NCBI GenBank assembly: GCA_011390565.1
Contig: JAABSC010000003.1
Location: forward strand, 124,001-188,000
DNA from: Thioalkalivibrio paradoxus
GTDB lineage: Bacteria > Pseudomonadota > Gammaproteobacteria > Ectothiorhodospirales > Ectothiorhodospiraceae
Reading direction: 5' to 3'
Length of the DNA stretch: 64,000 bases
Shown: piece by piece, positions 46,957-55,353 of the stretch
Position numbering within the stretch: the first letter of the stretch is position 1
How the letters are laid out: each line of letters opens with the position of its first letter
The notes under the pieces: generated by a model
Told to the model about the DNA's origin: nothing
What the model saw: only the letters and a program-made list of their open reading frames with translations
The model's database searches: none
Position numbers and translations under genes: made by a program

Positions 46957-48359
46957 GCCTTGCCTCCGTACGCGAGTTCGGGGTTGTAGAGATATTCGAT
47001 GTTTCCGGCCTCGACCTCTTTCAGGTAGGCATGGAAATGGTTCTTCGCCTCGGACCAGGAGATGCCCATCTTCTCGACGAGGTCCTCACACGGCGAGGCG
47101 TGCCACTGCAGCTGCACGATCTTGAACGGATCCGCTCCGCAGGCCAGCGCCGCGAACTGCACTTCGGCCATGATCGGCACCTGGAAGTTCTGCTCGTGCG
47201 CCTTGCCGATCCACTGGTTCTTGTCCATGGTGGTGACGCAGCCGGTGTCGTTCGCGAGCATCACGTCGGCGTTCGCTTCTTCGCGCGCGACACGGATCTT
47301 GCGGTCCATGGTGAATGAGCGGGTGAATTCGCGCTCGGAAATGATGTGCCGGAAACCGAAGCCGCAGCAGTCATACCAGGTCGAGTAATCGATCACCTGC
47401 GCGCCGAGCGCCTGCGCGGTCGAGGTGATGATCGCGGTCCGGTTGCCGCCGAGTACGTCAGGATCGTAAACCGCGTCCTCGTGCACCATCTTGTAGTAGT
47501 GGCAGGCAACGTGCGCGGTGGTCCGGATGTTCGACACGTCGATGGTCTGCAGTTCGGAGGCGATGCGGTTGCGCATCACGTGCACCCACTCGGAGTAGTG
47601 GATGATTTCCTCCGGGATCACCAGCTTGCCATCGACCAGCCGACCCAGCTTGCCGAGGATCTTGGTGACCTTTTCGCGCAGCTCGGCGGATTCGACCAGG
47701 TACTTGCGGATCTCCTTGTAGTTGCCGAAGGAGGTGCCGCAGTGCACCAGCGGGAAGAAGTGGCCGAGCTCGTGACCGTGCTGCTTGCCCGAGACATAGG
47801 ACTGGTGGAAGTTGCGCAGGAACACCGCCGCCAACGATTCCACGTTGCCGATGCCGGAGCCGTGGTAGTTCCACGCGGTGCAGGAGGTCTGGTCGGTCTC
47901 GTCGAGATAGTCCTTGCCCGGCACGAAACCGAACTTGTTCATGAACCACAGCAGCGACGTCGGGTAACCCGGGATGTTGCCGCACTGGCCACACGACTTG
48001 TGATGCCAGAGCTGCTTGGTCGGGATCTTCTTTTCCCAGCCGAACAGCGTCTTCACCGTCGCAGGCTCGTGCTGATCACCGACGCGATGAATGATGATCT
48101 GGCCATCCTTCTCGAGTTCGTACATGTGCTCGCGGATGTCGTCCATCCGGTCGCCGAGGTCGACGGTGCGGCGGTCGACGTGCTTGCGCACCCAGTCGGT
48201 CGCCTTGATCGCATCCTCGCGGGACAGATCGGTGGCCTGGAAGAACGAACCGTGGCCGGCAACGCCCTGACCATCGGTGTTGTGGAAACCGGGCTTCATC
48301 GTGCCGGCGCCGGCGCCTTCTGCACTCTGATTGTGGTTGCCTGGGGTGTGATCACTCAT
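46953..48359 (-). CDS. hdrB1: sHdr subunit B1 (CCG-domain)
   Basis: 468 residues from ATG at 48359. An N-terminal extension of about 110 residues (HNQSAEGAGAGTMKPGFHNTDG...) precedes two CCG-type domains. Key cysteines: CGQCGNIPGYPTS, ACHYYKM, WYDCCGFGFRHI and TGCVTTMDKNQW. It would bind active-site clusters for sulfur oxidation, paired with HdrC1. hdrC1 ends 44 bases upstream. The length exceeds HdrB2 because of the N-terminal extension, as in other sHdr systems. Confidence 0.95.
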   Translation of the reverse strand: MSDHTPGNHNQSAEGAGAGTMKPGFHNTDGQGVAGHGSFFQATDLSREDAIKATDWVRKHVDRRTVDLGDRMDDIREHMYELEKDGQIIIHRVGDQHEPATVKTLFGWEKKIPTKQLWHHKSCGQCGNIPGYPTSLLWFMNKFGFVPGKDYLDETDQTSCTAWNYHGSGIGNVESLAAVFLRNFHQSYVSGKQHGHELGHFFPLVHCGTSFGNYKEIRKYLVESAELREKVTKILGKLGRLVDGKLVIPEEIIHYSEWVHVMRNRIASELQTIDVSNIRTTAHVACHYYKMVHEDAVYDPDVLGGNRTAIITSTAQALGAQVIDYSTWYDCCGFGFRHIISEREFTRSFTMDRKIRVAREEANADVMLANDTGCVTTMDKNQWIGKAHEQNFQVPIMAEVQFAALACGADPFKIVQLQWHASPCEDLVEKMGISWSEAKNHFHAYLKEVEAGNIEYLYNPELAYGGKA

Positions 48360-48403
48360 CGATATGCTCCTGGGTTCAATCGGATGGGCCGGACGGCGCG
48401 CAC

Positions 48404-49096
48404 TCAATCGTCGTCGTCGTCTTCCTGCTCTTCCAGCCAGTCGTCGTAGTCTTCACGCTTCTCGTCGATGAAGTCTTCGATGACGTCGAAGAGGTTTTCG
48501 TCCATGAGCTCGAGGGACTTCAGTACACCGGTCATTTCCCAGATGGTGTACATCTCTACCGAGGTCTTCAGGGAGACCTCCCAGGCGGTTTCCACGGTCT
48601 GCAGAGTCTTCACCGGGATCGCCTTGCGCAGGATGCGCAGATCGCCTTCCACCTTCTGGATGTTCGGGCCCCAGTCGGGGAAGTGGTCGGGCTGGATCAT
48701 GTCCGGCGACAGCTGGTTGCCGGTCGTGATCAATTTCAGCATCACGCGCCCGAAGGGGCGGAGCACGTCCTTGGCGGACTGCATTTCGTGCTTGATCGCG
48801 ACCTCGCGCATGATCGCGACGAGGCCACCGGGGGAGTTCTTGAACGGGCACCGGGCGGCACAGGTCATGCACTGCGCGCAGGCCCAGATCTTCTCCTGCA
48901 TCGCGTCGTAGATCTGCTCGACGTTCTCGGTCCACAGCAGCTGCACGATCTCGCGCGGGGAGTAATCGTAGAACTGGGCCGACGGGCAGGTCGCCGTGCA
49001 GATCCCGCAGTTCAGACAGCCGTTCAGTTCGTGGTCGTAGCGGAAATCACCGCGGATGTCGTCGAAGATTTGCTGCATCTCAGCATATGTCGCCAT
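48404..49096 (-). CDS. hdrC1: sHdr subunit C1 (2x[4Fe-4S] ferredoxin-like)
   Basis: 230 residues. MATYAEMQQIFDDIRGDFRY at the start; cluster motifs CLNCGICTATCPSAQF and CAQCMTCAARCPFKNSPGG. The C-terminus is acidic (DWLEEQEDDDDD). First gene of the sHdr operon; promoter and operator candidates lie within 140 bases upstream. It transfers electrons between HdrA and HdrB1. Confidence 0.95.
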   Translation of the reverse strand: MATYAEMQQIFDDIRGDFRYDHELNGCLNCGICTATCPSAQFYDYSPREIVQLLWTENVEQIYDAMQEKIWACAQCMTCAARCPFKNSPGGLVAIMREVAIKHEMQSAKDVLRPFGRVMLKLITTGNQLSPDMIQPDHFPDWGPNIQKVEGDLRILRKAIPVKTLQTVETAWEVSLKTSVEMYTIWEMTGVLKSLELMDENLFDVIEDFIDEKREDYDDWLEEQEDDDDD

Positions 49097-49144
49097 GTTG
49101 CACCTCTTCGCTGTTGGGCGATGCAGGAATCCTGCGGACGCAGG

Positions 49145-49186
49145 TTAGACCAAGTCTAAACCGCGACTCCATTTACCACAGGGTAA
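49145..49186. promoter_or_regulatory. Two palindromes before hdrC1, possible operators
   Basis: TTAGAC-caa-GTCTAA at 49145-49159 is a perfect 6-3-6 palindrome, and TTACC-acag-GGTAA at 49173-49186 a 5-4-5 one. They sit 49-90 bases before the hdrC1 start codon. sHdr operons in other bacteria are known to be repressed by ArsR-type regulators; that such a factor binds here is inference. Half sites like CAAGTCTA recur at 50107-50114 and (TAAGTCTGA, minus strand) at 49605-49613. Confidence 0.5.
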
Positions 49187-49227
49187 CCGCCGGATTTGTT
49201 GTTTGTTTTAGTCAGGTATTCGGGCTG

Positions 49228-49261
49228 AAAAAGTGGCCGACCCGAGCACGGGACCGGCCAC
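49228..49261 (-). terminator. Intrinsic terminator after tusA
   Basis: On the minus strand, the stem formed by GTGGCCG at 49233-49239 and CGGCCAC at 49255-49261, extended by CCCG/CGGG, is followed by five Ts (49228-49232). It lies just after the tusA stop at 49280 and separates tusA from the hdrC1 promoter. Confidence 0.85.
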
Positions 49262-49279
49262 CGGGGGCTTGTCGAACGT

Positions 49280-49510
49280 TCAGCCCTTCTTCATCAGGAA
49301 AAAGAATTTTCCGCCTTCCTCACGATGCTCGAGCAGCTCGTTGCCGGTCTGCTTCGCGAACGCCTGGAAGTCCTTCACGGCACCGGGATCGGTCGCGATG
49401 ATATGCAGTACCTGGCCAGCGTCCATCGAGGACAGCGTCTTCTTCGCGCGCAGGATCGGAAGCGGGCAGTTCAGTCCGGAAGCGTCCAGCTCTTGGTCAA
49501 AATTCGCCAT
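49280..49510 (-). CDS. tusA: Sulfur carrier protein TusA
   Basis: 76 residues, MANFDQELDASGLNCPLPIL: the CPxP motif (Cys15) is the persulfide-carrying site. The rest matches the small two-layer fold (AKKTLSSMDAGQVLHIIATDPGAVKDFQAFAKQTG). In sulfur oxidisers TusA receives sulfane sulfur from rhodanese and delivers it through DsrE toward sHdr. Separate transcript by its own terminator. Confidence 0.97.
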   Translation of the reverse strand: MANFDQELDASGLNCPLPILRAKKTLSSMDAGQVLHIIATDPGAVKDFQAFAKQTGNELLEHREEGGKFFFLMKKG

Positions 49511-49645
49511 TCTTGGTTCTCCTCACTGTTTCTGGGTCGTTCCTGAAAGGGATGTCGGCCACTGTCGAAGTGCGCCAGACAGCTTTAGCATCTCAAAAAG
49601 GTGGTCAGACTTATAGGTGAAGCTGCATCGTAATACAAGAAAGTT

Positions 49646-49978
49646 CTAATCCGGTGAGACTATGGGCTTCCCCGCCCGTGCCCAGCCCACGATTCCGCCG
49701 ACCAGGTTGTGTACGTTGGTGATGCCCTGCTGCGCCAGAAACGCGCAGGCCTGTCCCGAGCGTGCACCGGTCTGGCAGTAAATCACGACCGGCGTGTCCC
49801 CCGCGAGTTCGTCCTTGCGCAACGGGATCAGGTGCAGCGGCAACAACTCCGCACCCGGAAGCACCCCGCGTTGCGTCTCCGGCATCGAACGCACGTCCAC
49901 GAGCCGGTATTCACGGTCGTCAGCATCCCACTCCTCGAGGGTCTGCGGGGTAACCTCTGAAACAGCGACTCCGAACAC
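49646..49978 (-). CDS. Single-domain rhodanese (sulfurtransferase)
   Basis: 110 residues. GTG start at 49978, fixed by AGGAGG upstream. Active-site cysteine loop YCQTGARSGQ in VVIYCQTGARSGQACAFLAQ; substrate region DVRSMPETQRGVLPGAELLPL. Cytoplasmic form without signal peptide. Mobilises sulfane sulfur from thiosulfate or thiols onto TusA. 135 bases before tusA on the same strand. Confidence 0.92.
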   Translation of the reverse strand: MFGVAVSEVTPQTLEEWDADDREYRLVDVRSMPETQRGVLPGAELLPLHLIPLRKDELAGDTPVVIYCQTGARSGQACAFLAQQGITNVHNLVGGIVGWARAGKPIVSPD

Positions 49979-50230
49979 GGTCTACCTCCTGCCGGACTTG
50001 AGCGCCCGGAAATTCTGCGCAGTGGGAGCGGAGGCCCGGCGGCCCGCACGACGAGCCGCGCGGGCTCACGCTCCGGCAGGGCGATGCCTGCATTTCACGT
50101 AACCCGCAAGTCTACGCCAAGTATTAGTTTATGCCAATATACACACAGCCGGTATCGTCGCGTTCCGGAACCGCGACGACACCATGCTATTTTCTGCAGG
50201 TTATCTGCACCATCAACGGGAGGAAACCCC

Positions 50231-50542
50231 TTGGAAAAGAGCGATTTCGCCACCAACGGCCACTATGCCGTCACCCTGCGCAACCGCGAAGGCAAATTGC
50301 GTCCTGCCAACCTGTATGTCCATCGTCTCGAGGACGCGTACATGATCGCACGCCACACCTCGGGATCCGACGTCGGCTTGCTGGTGAAACTTGGCTATGA
50401 TGATGTGGTCAGGATCGTACGCACGCATCCGGTGCTCGACAAGAAACGATTCATGATCCCGGACGCCATGCTGAAACCTCAGATCTGGGCGACGCGTGAC
50501 TCGATGCGGACCTACTCGTCGGCACCCGGGCTCGGCAAGTAA
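50231..50542 (+). CDS. Small unknown protein next to the sulfur-transfer genes
   Basis: 103 residues. The TTG start at 50231 is preceded by GGGAGG at a good distance; no ATG fits the frame. Protein: MEKSDFATNGHYAVTLRNREG, then NLYVHRLEDAYMIARHTSGS, LLVKLGYDDVVRIVRTHPV, and a basic C-terminus. Soluble, beta-rich, no cysteine, no known family. Divergent from rhodanese, sharing a 252-base regulatory region in which CAAGTCTA occurs; in this setting it may be co-regulated with the sulfur genes. Confidence 0.6.
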   Translation: MEKSDFATNGHYAVTLRNREGKLRPANLYVHRLEDAYMIARHTSGSDVGLLVKLGYDDVVRIVRTHPVLDKKRFMIPDAMLKPQIWATRDSMRTYSSAPGLGK

Positions 50543-50589
50543 GACCGGATCCTCTCTGGCGAGGATCCGCCACCACGGATTCTCGCTGC

Positions 50590-52014
50590 ATGAAAACCCT
50601 TTCGACTCTGCTCGTCCTGCTCCTGACGCTGACCGCGGTTGGCGTCACGCAGGGCCAGTCCTCCCGGCTGCCCGAACTCGGTGATCCTGCGGGCGGGGTA
50701 CTTACGCCCTCCGAAGAACTCGAACTCGGCCGCTCCCTGCTCCGTGAAGTCCGGCGGGTCATGTCCCTCGTCGAGGATCCCGAAGTCAATTTCTACATCG
50801 AGGCGCTGGGCCGCCGTCTGGCCTCGAACGCAACCGATGCCAGCAGCCCGTTCCATTTCCTCACCGTGGACAACAGCCAGGTCAACGCTTTCGCGATGCC
50901 CGGCGGAATCGTCGGCATACACAACGGATTGATCGTGGAGGCCCGGGACGAAGCCGAGCTTGCCGCGGTCATCGCGCATGAAATCGCACACGTGACCCAA
51001 CGCCACATCGCGCGCATGTTCGCGCGCAGCCGCGACATCAACTTCACCACGGGCCTGGCCGTGCTGGCCGGCATTCTCGCGGCGAGCATCGATCCGCAGC
51101 TGGCCCAGGCGGCGATCACCGGTGGCCTTGCGGCAGGAATTCAGTCCCAGATCGACTACACGCGTGCGAACGAAGCCGAGGCGGATCGCGTCGGCATCCA
51201 GATCCTGACGTCTTCCGGCTTCGACCCGCACGCGATGGCCGATTTCTTCGAGCGCATGCAGGAACTCACGCGGGGTGCCAGCGACGCCGTGCCGGAGTAC
51301 CTGCGCACCCACCCGGTTACGCTCAGCCGCATCAGCGATGCGCGCGGCCGCGCCGACCAGATGGCCGGTACCTTCGATCGCGAGACCACCGGAGAATTCG
51401 AGTGGATGCAGGCGCGGGTGCGGGCGTTGTCCGATCCGCGGCGCAGCATCCGGGTATACGAGGGCGGCACCCGAAACAACCCGGTGCAGATCTACGAGGC
51501 CTTCGTGGCGCATCTCGAGCTGGGGCAAACCGATGCCGCTGCCCGTTTGCTGGACAGGCTGCCCGAACGCGAGGCCCCTGCGCTTACCCGAGCCCTTGCC
51601 GAAATCTCGCTGCTGCGCCGGCAGGAAAACTACCGCGAGGCTCTGAACCGGCTCGACCGACTCGACTCCGTGTACCCGGGGCATCCCGTGGTGCGCCACC
51701 TGCAGGCGCGCACCCACCATGCCCTTGGCGATCATCGCGAGGCGGTGCGGATTGTCGATCAGATGCTCCGGCACCAGATCACGCCCGAGCCGACGCTGCT
51801 GCGCCTGAAAGCCGAGGCCGCAGATGCCGATGACCGCATCGCCGTGAGTCGCGAGGCCATGGCCGAGTACTTCTTTCACCGCGGACAATACAGCGAGGCC
51901 GTGCGACAATTCGACGATGCACTGATCGCGGACGACGCGTCCACCCGGGACATCGAACGTATCGAACACAAGCGTGACACCGCGCAACAGGTCGCGCGGG
52001 ATACCGAGCGCTAG
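50590..52014 (+). CDS. bepA: Periplasmic M48 metalloprotease with TPR domain (BepA-like)
   Basis: 474 residues with signal peptide (MKTLSTLLVLLLTLTAVGVTQG). Zinc protease motif HEIAHVTQRH (HExxH); third ligand Glu in ANEAEADRVGIQIL. AMPGGIVGIHNGLI precedes. From about residue 290 TPR units follow (YEAFVAHLELGQTDAAARLLDRL, YREALNRLDRLDSVYPGHPVVRHLQARTHHALGDHREAV). BepA assists LptD assembly and degrades stalled outer-membrane proteins. The TAG stop is part of the CTAG that begins MITE copy 2. Confidence 0.92.
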   Translation: MKTLSTLLVLLLTLTAVGVTQGQSSRLPELGDPAGGVLTPSEELELGRSLLREVRRVMSLVEDPEVNFYIEALGRRLASNATDASSPFHFLTVDNSQVNAFAMPGGIVGIHNGLIVEARDEAELAAVIAHEIAHVTQRHIARMFARSRDINFTTGLAVLAGILAASIDPQLAQAAITGGLAAGIQSQIDYTRANEAEADRVGIQILTSSGFDPHAMADFFERMQELTRGASDAVPEYLRTHPVTLSRISDARGRADQMAGTFDRETTGEFEWMQARVRALSDPRRSIRVYEGGTRNNPVQIYEAFVAHLELGQTDAAARLLDRLPEREAPALTRALAEISLLRRQENYREALNRLDRLDSVYPGHPVVRHLQARTHHALGDHREAVRIVDQMLRHQITPEPTLLRLKAEAADADDRIAVSREAMAEYFFHRGQYSEAVRQFDDALIADDASTRDIERIEHKRDTAQQVARDTER

Positions 52015-52174
52015 TGGGCCATGCGGAAAGTTCGGTCACTACGGAGCACAGCCAGAAGTGCCGGAGCCAGGCGGGCAAGTGCCGGAACAGCCACCCTGTT
52101 TCAAACGTACCCAACGCAGCGCCGGCGCTTCTGGCGCAGCGATCTGATACCGAACTTTCCGCATGGCCCACTAG
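52011..52174. mobile_element. 164-bp MITE, copy 2
   Basis: Same length, orientation and 25-bp perfect terminal repeats as the copy at 13466-13629; about 16 internal differences. The left CTAG holds the TAG stop codon of bepA; the right CTAG at 52171-52174 directly abuts a second palindromic element. No coding capacity. A hairpin would form directly after the bepA stop. Confidence 0.85.
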
Positions 52175-52325
52175 TGCCCGGTCACACGTCACATGGCGCC
52201 TCCAGAGCCCCCGAGCGTCGTCAGCGCCAAGGGCACAATGGCGATCCCCTGTCCGACCGCAGCGGCGTCGCCCGGGGACTCTGTTCCCGCCTCGCTGAAG
52301 GCGCCATGAGACGTGTGACCGGGCA
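52175..52325. mobile_element. Second miniature palindromic element, 151 bp
   Basis: Arms of 27 bases at 52174-52200 and 52300-52326 (begins GTGCCCGGTCACACGTC, ends with its complement) differ at one position only. The interior is not related to the 164-bp MITE. It directly adjoins MITE copy 2; no clear target duplication is seen at its ends. No coding capacity is apparent. It lies 105 bases before soxB, so a role as an insulator or regulatory structure for soxB is possible. Confidence 0.75.
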
Positions 52326-52430
52326 CCTTGCAGGAATGAAACACACGGCTGCAGCGTCAAGAGAATTGGCTAAGGCATTTCACCGGTTCCTGACGGAACC
52401 GACCCCCATCCAACAGGAGGACACTCCCTG

Positions 52431-54203
52431 ATGTTAATGAACCGCCGCGAATTCCTTCAGGTCCTGGCCGCCGCCAGTGTGGCCGGCTTCCCGATCGGCG
52501 CCATGGCGGGCAGCCATGGCCGCTCGATGTACGACCTGCCCAGCTTCGGCAATGTCAGCCTGCTGCACTACACCGACTGCCATGGGCAGCTGAACCCGGT
52601 GTTCTTCCGCGAGCCGAACATCAACATCGGGGTCGGCAGCATGCGCAACCAGCCGCCGCATCTGGTCGGGGAAGCACTCCTGCAACACTTCGGGATCGAT
52701 CCGGGCGGCAAGAAATCGCATGCCTTCACCTACCTCGATTTCGTGGCCGGTGCGGAGGAGTACGGTCGTGTCGGGGGCTTCGCGCACCTGTCCACGCTGG
52801 TCAAGCAAATGAAAGCCTCGCGCCCCGGCGCACTGTTGCTGGACGGCGGTGACACCTGGGGTGGCGGCACGGGCACCGGCGTGTGGACCAACGCACAGGA
52901 CATGGTCGACGCGCAGAAGATCCTCACCAGCGACGTGATGACGGGCCATTGGGAATTCACCTACGGCGCCGACCGCGTGATGGAAATCGTCGAGAACGAC
53001 TTCGCCGCGGCGGGCATCGACTTCGTCGCGCAGAACGTGACCGACGTCGACTGGGGCGACCAGATCTTCAAGCCGTACGTGATCCGGGAGATCAACGGCG
53101 TGAACGTCGCGATCGTGGGCCAGGCCTTCCCCTACACGCCGATCGCGAACCCGCGCTTCATGGTCGAACAGTGGTCCTTCGGCATCCGCCCGGACGACAT
53201 GCAGCGCCAGATCGATGCCGCGCGTGCCGAAGGCGCGGAGATCGTCGTCGCGCTGTCGCACAACGGCATGGACGTGGACCTGAAGCTGGCCAGCCTGGTC
53301 AACGGTCTGGACGCGATCTTTGGCGGGCACACCCACGACGGCATCCCGTCGCCCACCCCGGTACAGACCCCGGACGGCGGCACCTGCCTGGTGACCAATG
53401 CCGGTTCGAATGCCAAGTTCCTGGGCGTGATGGACTTCGATTTCCGCGACGGCAAGATTCAGGGCTGGAAGTACAACCTGATGCCGGTCTTCTCGAACCT
53501 GATCGACCCCGATCCCGAGATGCAGCAGTACATCACCACCATGCGCAACCAGGAGGTCACCTTCGACGGGCAGACCTTCAATATGGAGGAGAAGCTGTCC
53601 GAGGAACTGGCGGTGGCTGACAGCCTGCTGTTCCGCCGCGGCAACTTCAATGGCACCTTTGACCAGTTGATCGTGGATGCACTCAACGAACAACTCGACA
53701 CGCAGATATCGTTCTCGCCAGGTTTCCGCTGGGGTACCACGGTACTCCCCGGCATGCCGATCACGTTCGAACACGTGATGGACCAGACCGGCCTGACCTA
53801 CCCCGCCGCGACCCGCAACGTCATGCCCGGCTCCATGATCAAGACCATCCTCGAGGACGTGGCCGACAACCTGTTCAATGAGGATCCCTTCTATCAGCAG
53901 GGTGGCGACATGGTCCGCGTCGGCGGCCTGAAGTACGCCATTGATCCGACCAAGCGGATCGGCGAGCGCATCACCGACATGGAACTGGACGGCAAGCCGC
54001 TGGACCCCGACAAGGAATACGTCGTCGGCGGCTGGGCCAGTGTGCAGGAAGAGCCCGCGGGCGATACCGGCCGGAAGATCTGGGACGTGGTGGCCGACTA
54101 CCTGCGCGACAAGAAGACGATCCGCATCGACAACCTGAACGAACCGGTGGTCCACGGGATCGGCGAGGACAACCTCGGCTACGTCCCGACCGCGAAAACC
54201 TGA
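52431..54203 (+). CDS. soxB: Thiosulfate-oxidising SoxB (S-sulfosulfanyl-L-cysteine sulfohydrolase)
   Basis: 590 residues. ATG at 52431 is 10 bases after AGGAGG. Twin-arginine signal: NRREFLQVLAAASVAGFP. Calcineurin-like metal sites (Mn2+): HYTDCHGQLNP, DGGDTWGGG, and SHNGMDVD with GGHTHDGIP; NVTD lies between. The C-terminal 5'-nucleotidase domain includes PGFRWGTTVLPGMPITFEHVMDQTGL. It hydrolyses the sulfone sulfur from SoxYZ-bound thiosulfate in the periplasm. No other sox gene is in the window. A terminator follows at 54231. Confidence 0.96.
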   Translation: MLMNRREFLQVLAAASVAGFPIGAMAGSHGRSMYDLPSFGNVSLLHYTDCHGQLNPVFFREPNINIGVGSMRNQPPHLVGEALLQHFGIDPGGKKSHAFTYLDFVAGAEEYGRVGGFAHLSTLVKQMKASRPGALLLDGGDTWGGGTGTGVWTNAQDMVDAQKILTSDVMTGHWEFTYGADRVMEIVENDFAAAGIDFVAQNVTDVDWGDQIFKPYVIREINGVNVAIVGQAFPYTPIANPRFMVEQWSFGIRPDDMQRQIDAARAEGAEIVVALSHNGMDVDLKLASLVNGLDAIFGGHTHDGIPSPTPVQTPDGGTCLVTNAGSNAKFLGVMDFDFRDGKIQGWKYNLMPVFSNLIDPDPEMQQYITTMRNQEVTFDGQTFNMEEKLSEELAVADSLLFRRGNFNGTFDQLIVDALNEQLDTQISFSPGFRWGTTVLPGMPITFEHVMDQTGLTYPAATRNVMPGSMIKTILEDVADNLFNEDPFYQQGGDMVRVGGLKYAIDPTKRIGERITDMELDGKPLDPDKEYVVGGWASVQEEPAGDTGRKIWDVVADYLRDKKTIRIDNLNEPVVHGIGEDNLGYVPTAKT

Positions 54204-54230
54204 TCCAGGATCTGTTTCGGTGCAACGACG

Positions 54231-54257
54231 AACCCCGCCACTCCCGGCGGGGTTTTT
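54231..54257 (+). terminator. Intrinsic terminator after soxB
   Basis: Stem CCCCGCC (54233-54239) / GGCGGGG (54246-54252) with loop ACTCCC, followed by five Ts. It lies 28 bases after the soxB stop and faces the 3' end of alr on the other strand. Confidence 0.85.
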
Positions 54258-54267
54258 CTTTGGGCGA

Positions 54268-55353
54268 TCAGCCGCCCACCCGTTGCAACCGCCCGGCGAC
54301 CCGTGTGAGCAGTTCGTAGCCAATGGTCCCGGCCGCACGCGCCACGCGTTCCACCGGAAGATCCCTCCCCCAGAGCGTGACCGGGTCGCCGACCCGTGCC
54401 TCCGGAACCCCCGTGAGGTCCACTTCCAGCATGTCCATCGACACCCGGCCGATCAGCGGGCAGACCTGGCCCCGCACCCGAACCGGCGTACCCGAGGGCG
54501 CGTGGCGCGGATAGCCGTCGGCGTAGCCCATCGCCACCACGCCGGCGCGCGTCGCCTGCCGGGCGGTCCAGGTCGCGCCGTACCCGACGTGCTCGCCCGG
54601 TGGTACGGTTTTCACCGCGATCAGCGGAGCGGTCACGGTCATCACCGGCTGCAAACCGCGCTCGGGACCCTCCTCGGCCTCGATCGGACTGGGGCCGTAG
54701 AGCATGATGCCCGGGCGAATCCAGTCACACGGCGCGCCGCCGGCCACCAGACCGGAAATCACCGCCGCGGAATTGGCGTAACTGCAGAGCCCCGGCAGTT
54801 CGCACGCGGCATGACTGAACGCGTCCAGCTGGGCCCGGTTCTGCGGATGCTCCGGACGGTCGGCGCAGGCGAGGTGCGTCATCCAGTGCAGGCCGCCGAC
54901 AGCGGCCGGGTGCCGCCGCAACTGCTCGAACAGGACCTGTGCTTTCAACGGCGCGAACCCCAGCCGGTGCATTCCGGTATCGAGCTTGATCCAGAGCCCC
55001 GGCAGACGGCCCCTGAAAGCGTCCAGGGCCGGCAGCTGCGCCTCGTCATGCAGCACCGGCTGCAGCCCCAGGGCCTCGCAGCGTGCCCAGTCGGATTCCC
55101 GCCTCGGACCCTGCAACACCAGGAGCGGCCCGCCGATACCCGCTTCGCGCAAGACCTCGGCTTCCTCCAGGCAGGACACCGCAAAGCCATCCGCCGTGTC
55201 CGCGAGGCTTTGGGCCGTCCACTCCATACCGTGCCCATAGCCGTCCGCCTTGATCACCGCCCAGACCTTGCTCCCGGGGGCGGAACCGCGCGCGACCGAA
55301 AGGTTGTGGCGCAGGGCCGCGCCATCGAGATGCATGACGGCGGCGCGCCTCAC
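54268..55353 (-). CDS. alr: Alanine racemase (biosynthetic)
   Basis: 361 residues. The PLP-binding lysine is in KVWAVIKADGYGHGM; the catalytic tyrosine region is VGYGATW. Provides D-alanine for peptidoglycan. Its start overlaps the dnaB stop by four bases (ATGA), reflecting the common dnaB-alr order. The other wall-related gene in the window is dacB. Confidence 0.96.
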   Translation of the reverse strand: MRRAAVMHLDGAALRHNLSVARGSAPGSKVWAVIKADGYGHGMEWTAQSLADTADGFAVSCLEEAEVLREAGIGGPLLVLQGPRRESDWARCEALGLQPVLHDEAQLPALDAFRGRLPGLWIKLDTGMHRLGFAPLKAQVLFEQLRRHPAAVGGLHWMTHLACADRPEHPQNRAQLDAFSHAACELPGLCSYANSAAVISGLVAGGAPCDWIRPGIMLYGPSPIEAEEGPERGLQPVMTVTAPLIAVKTVPPGEHVGYGATWTARQATRAGVVAMGYADGYPRHAPSGTPVRVRGQVCPLIGRVSMDMLEVDLTGVPEARVGDPVTLWGRDLPVERVARAAGTIGYELLTRVAGRLQRVGG

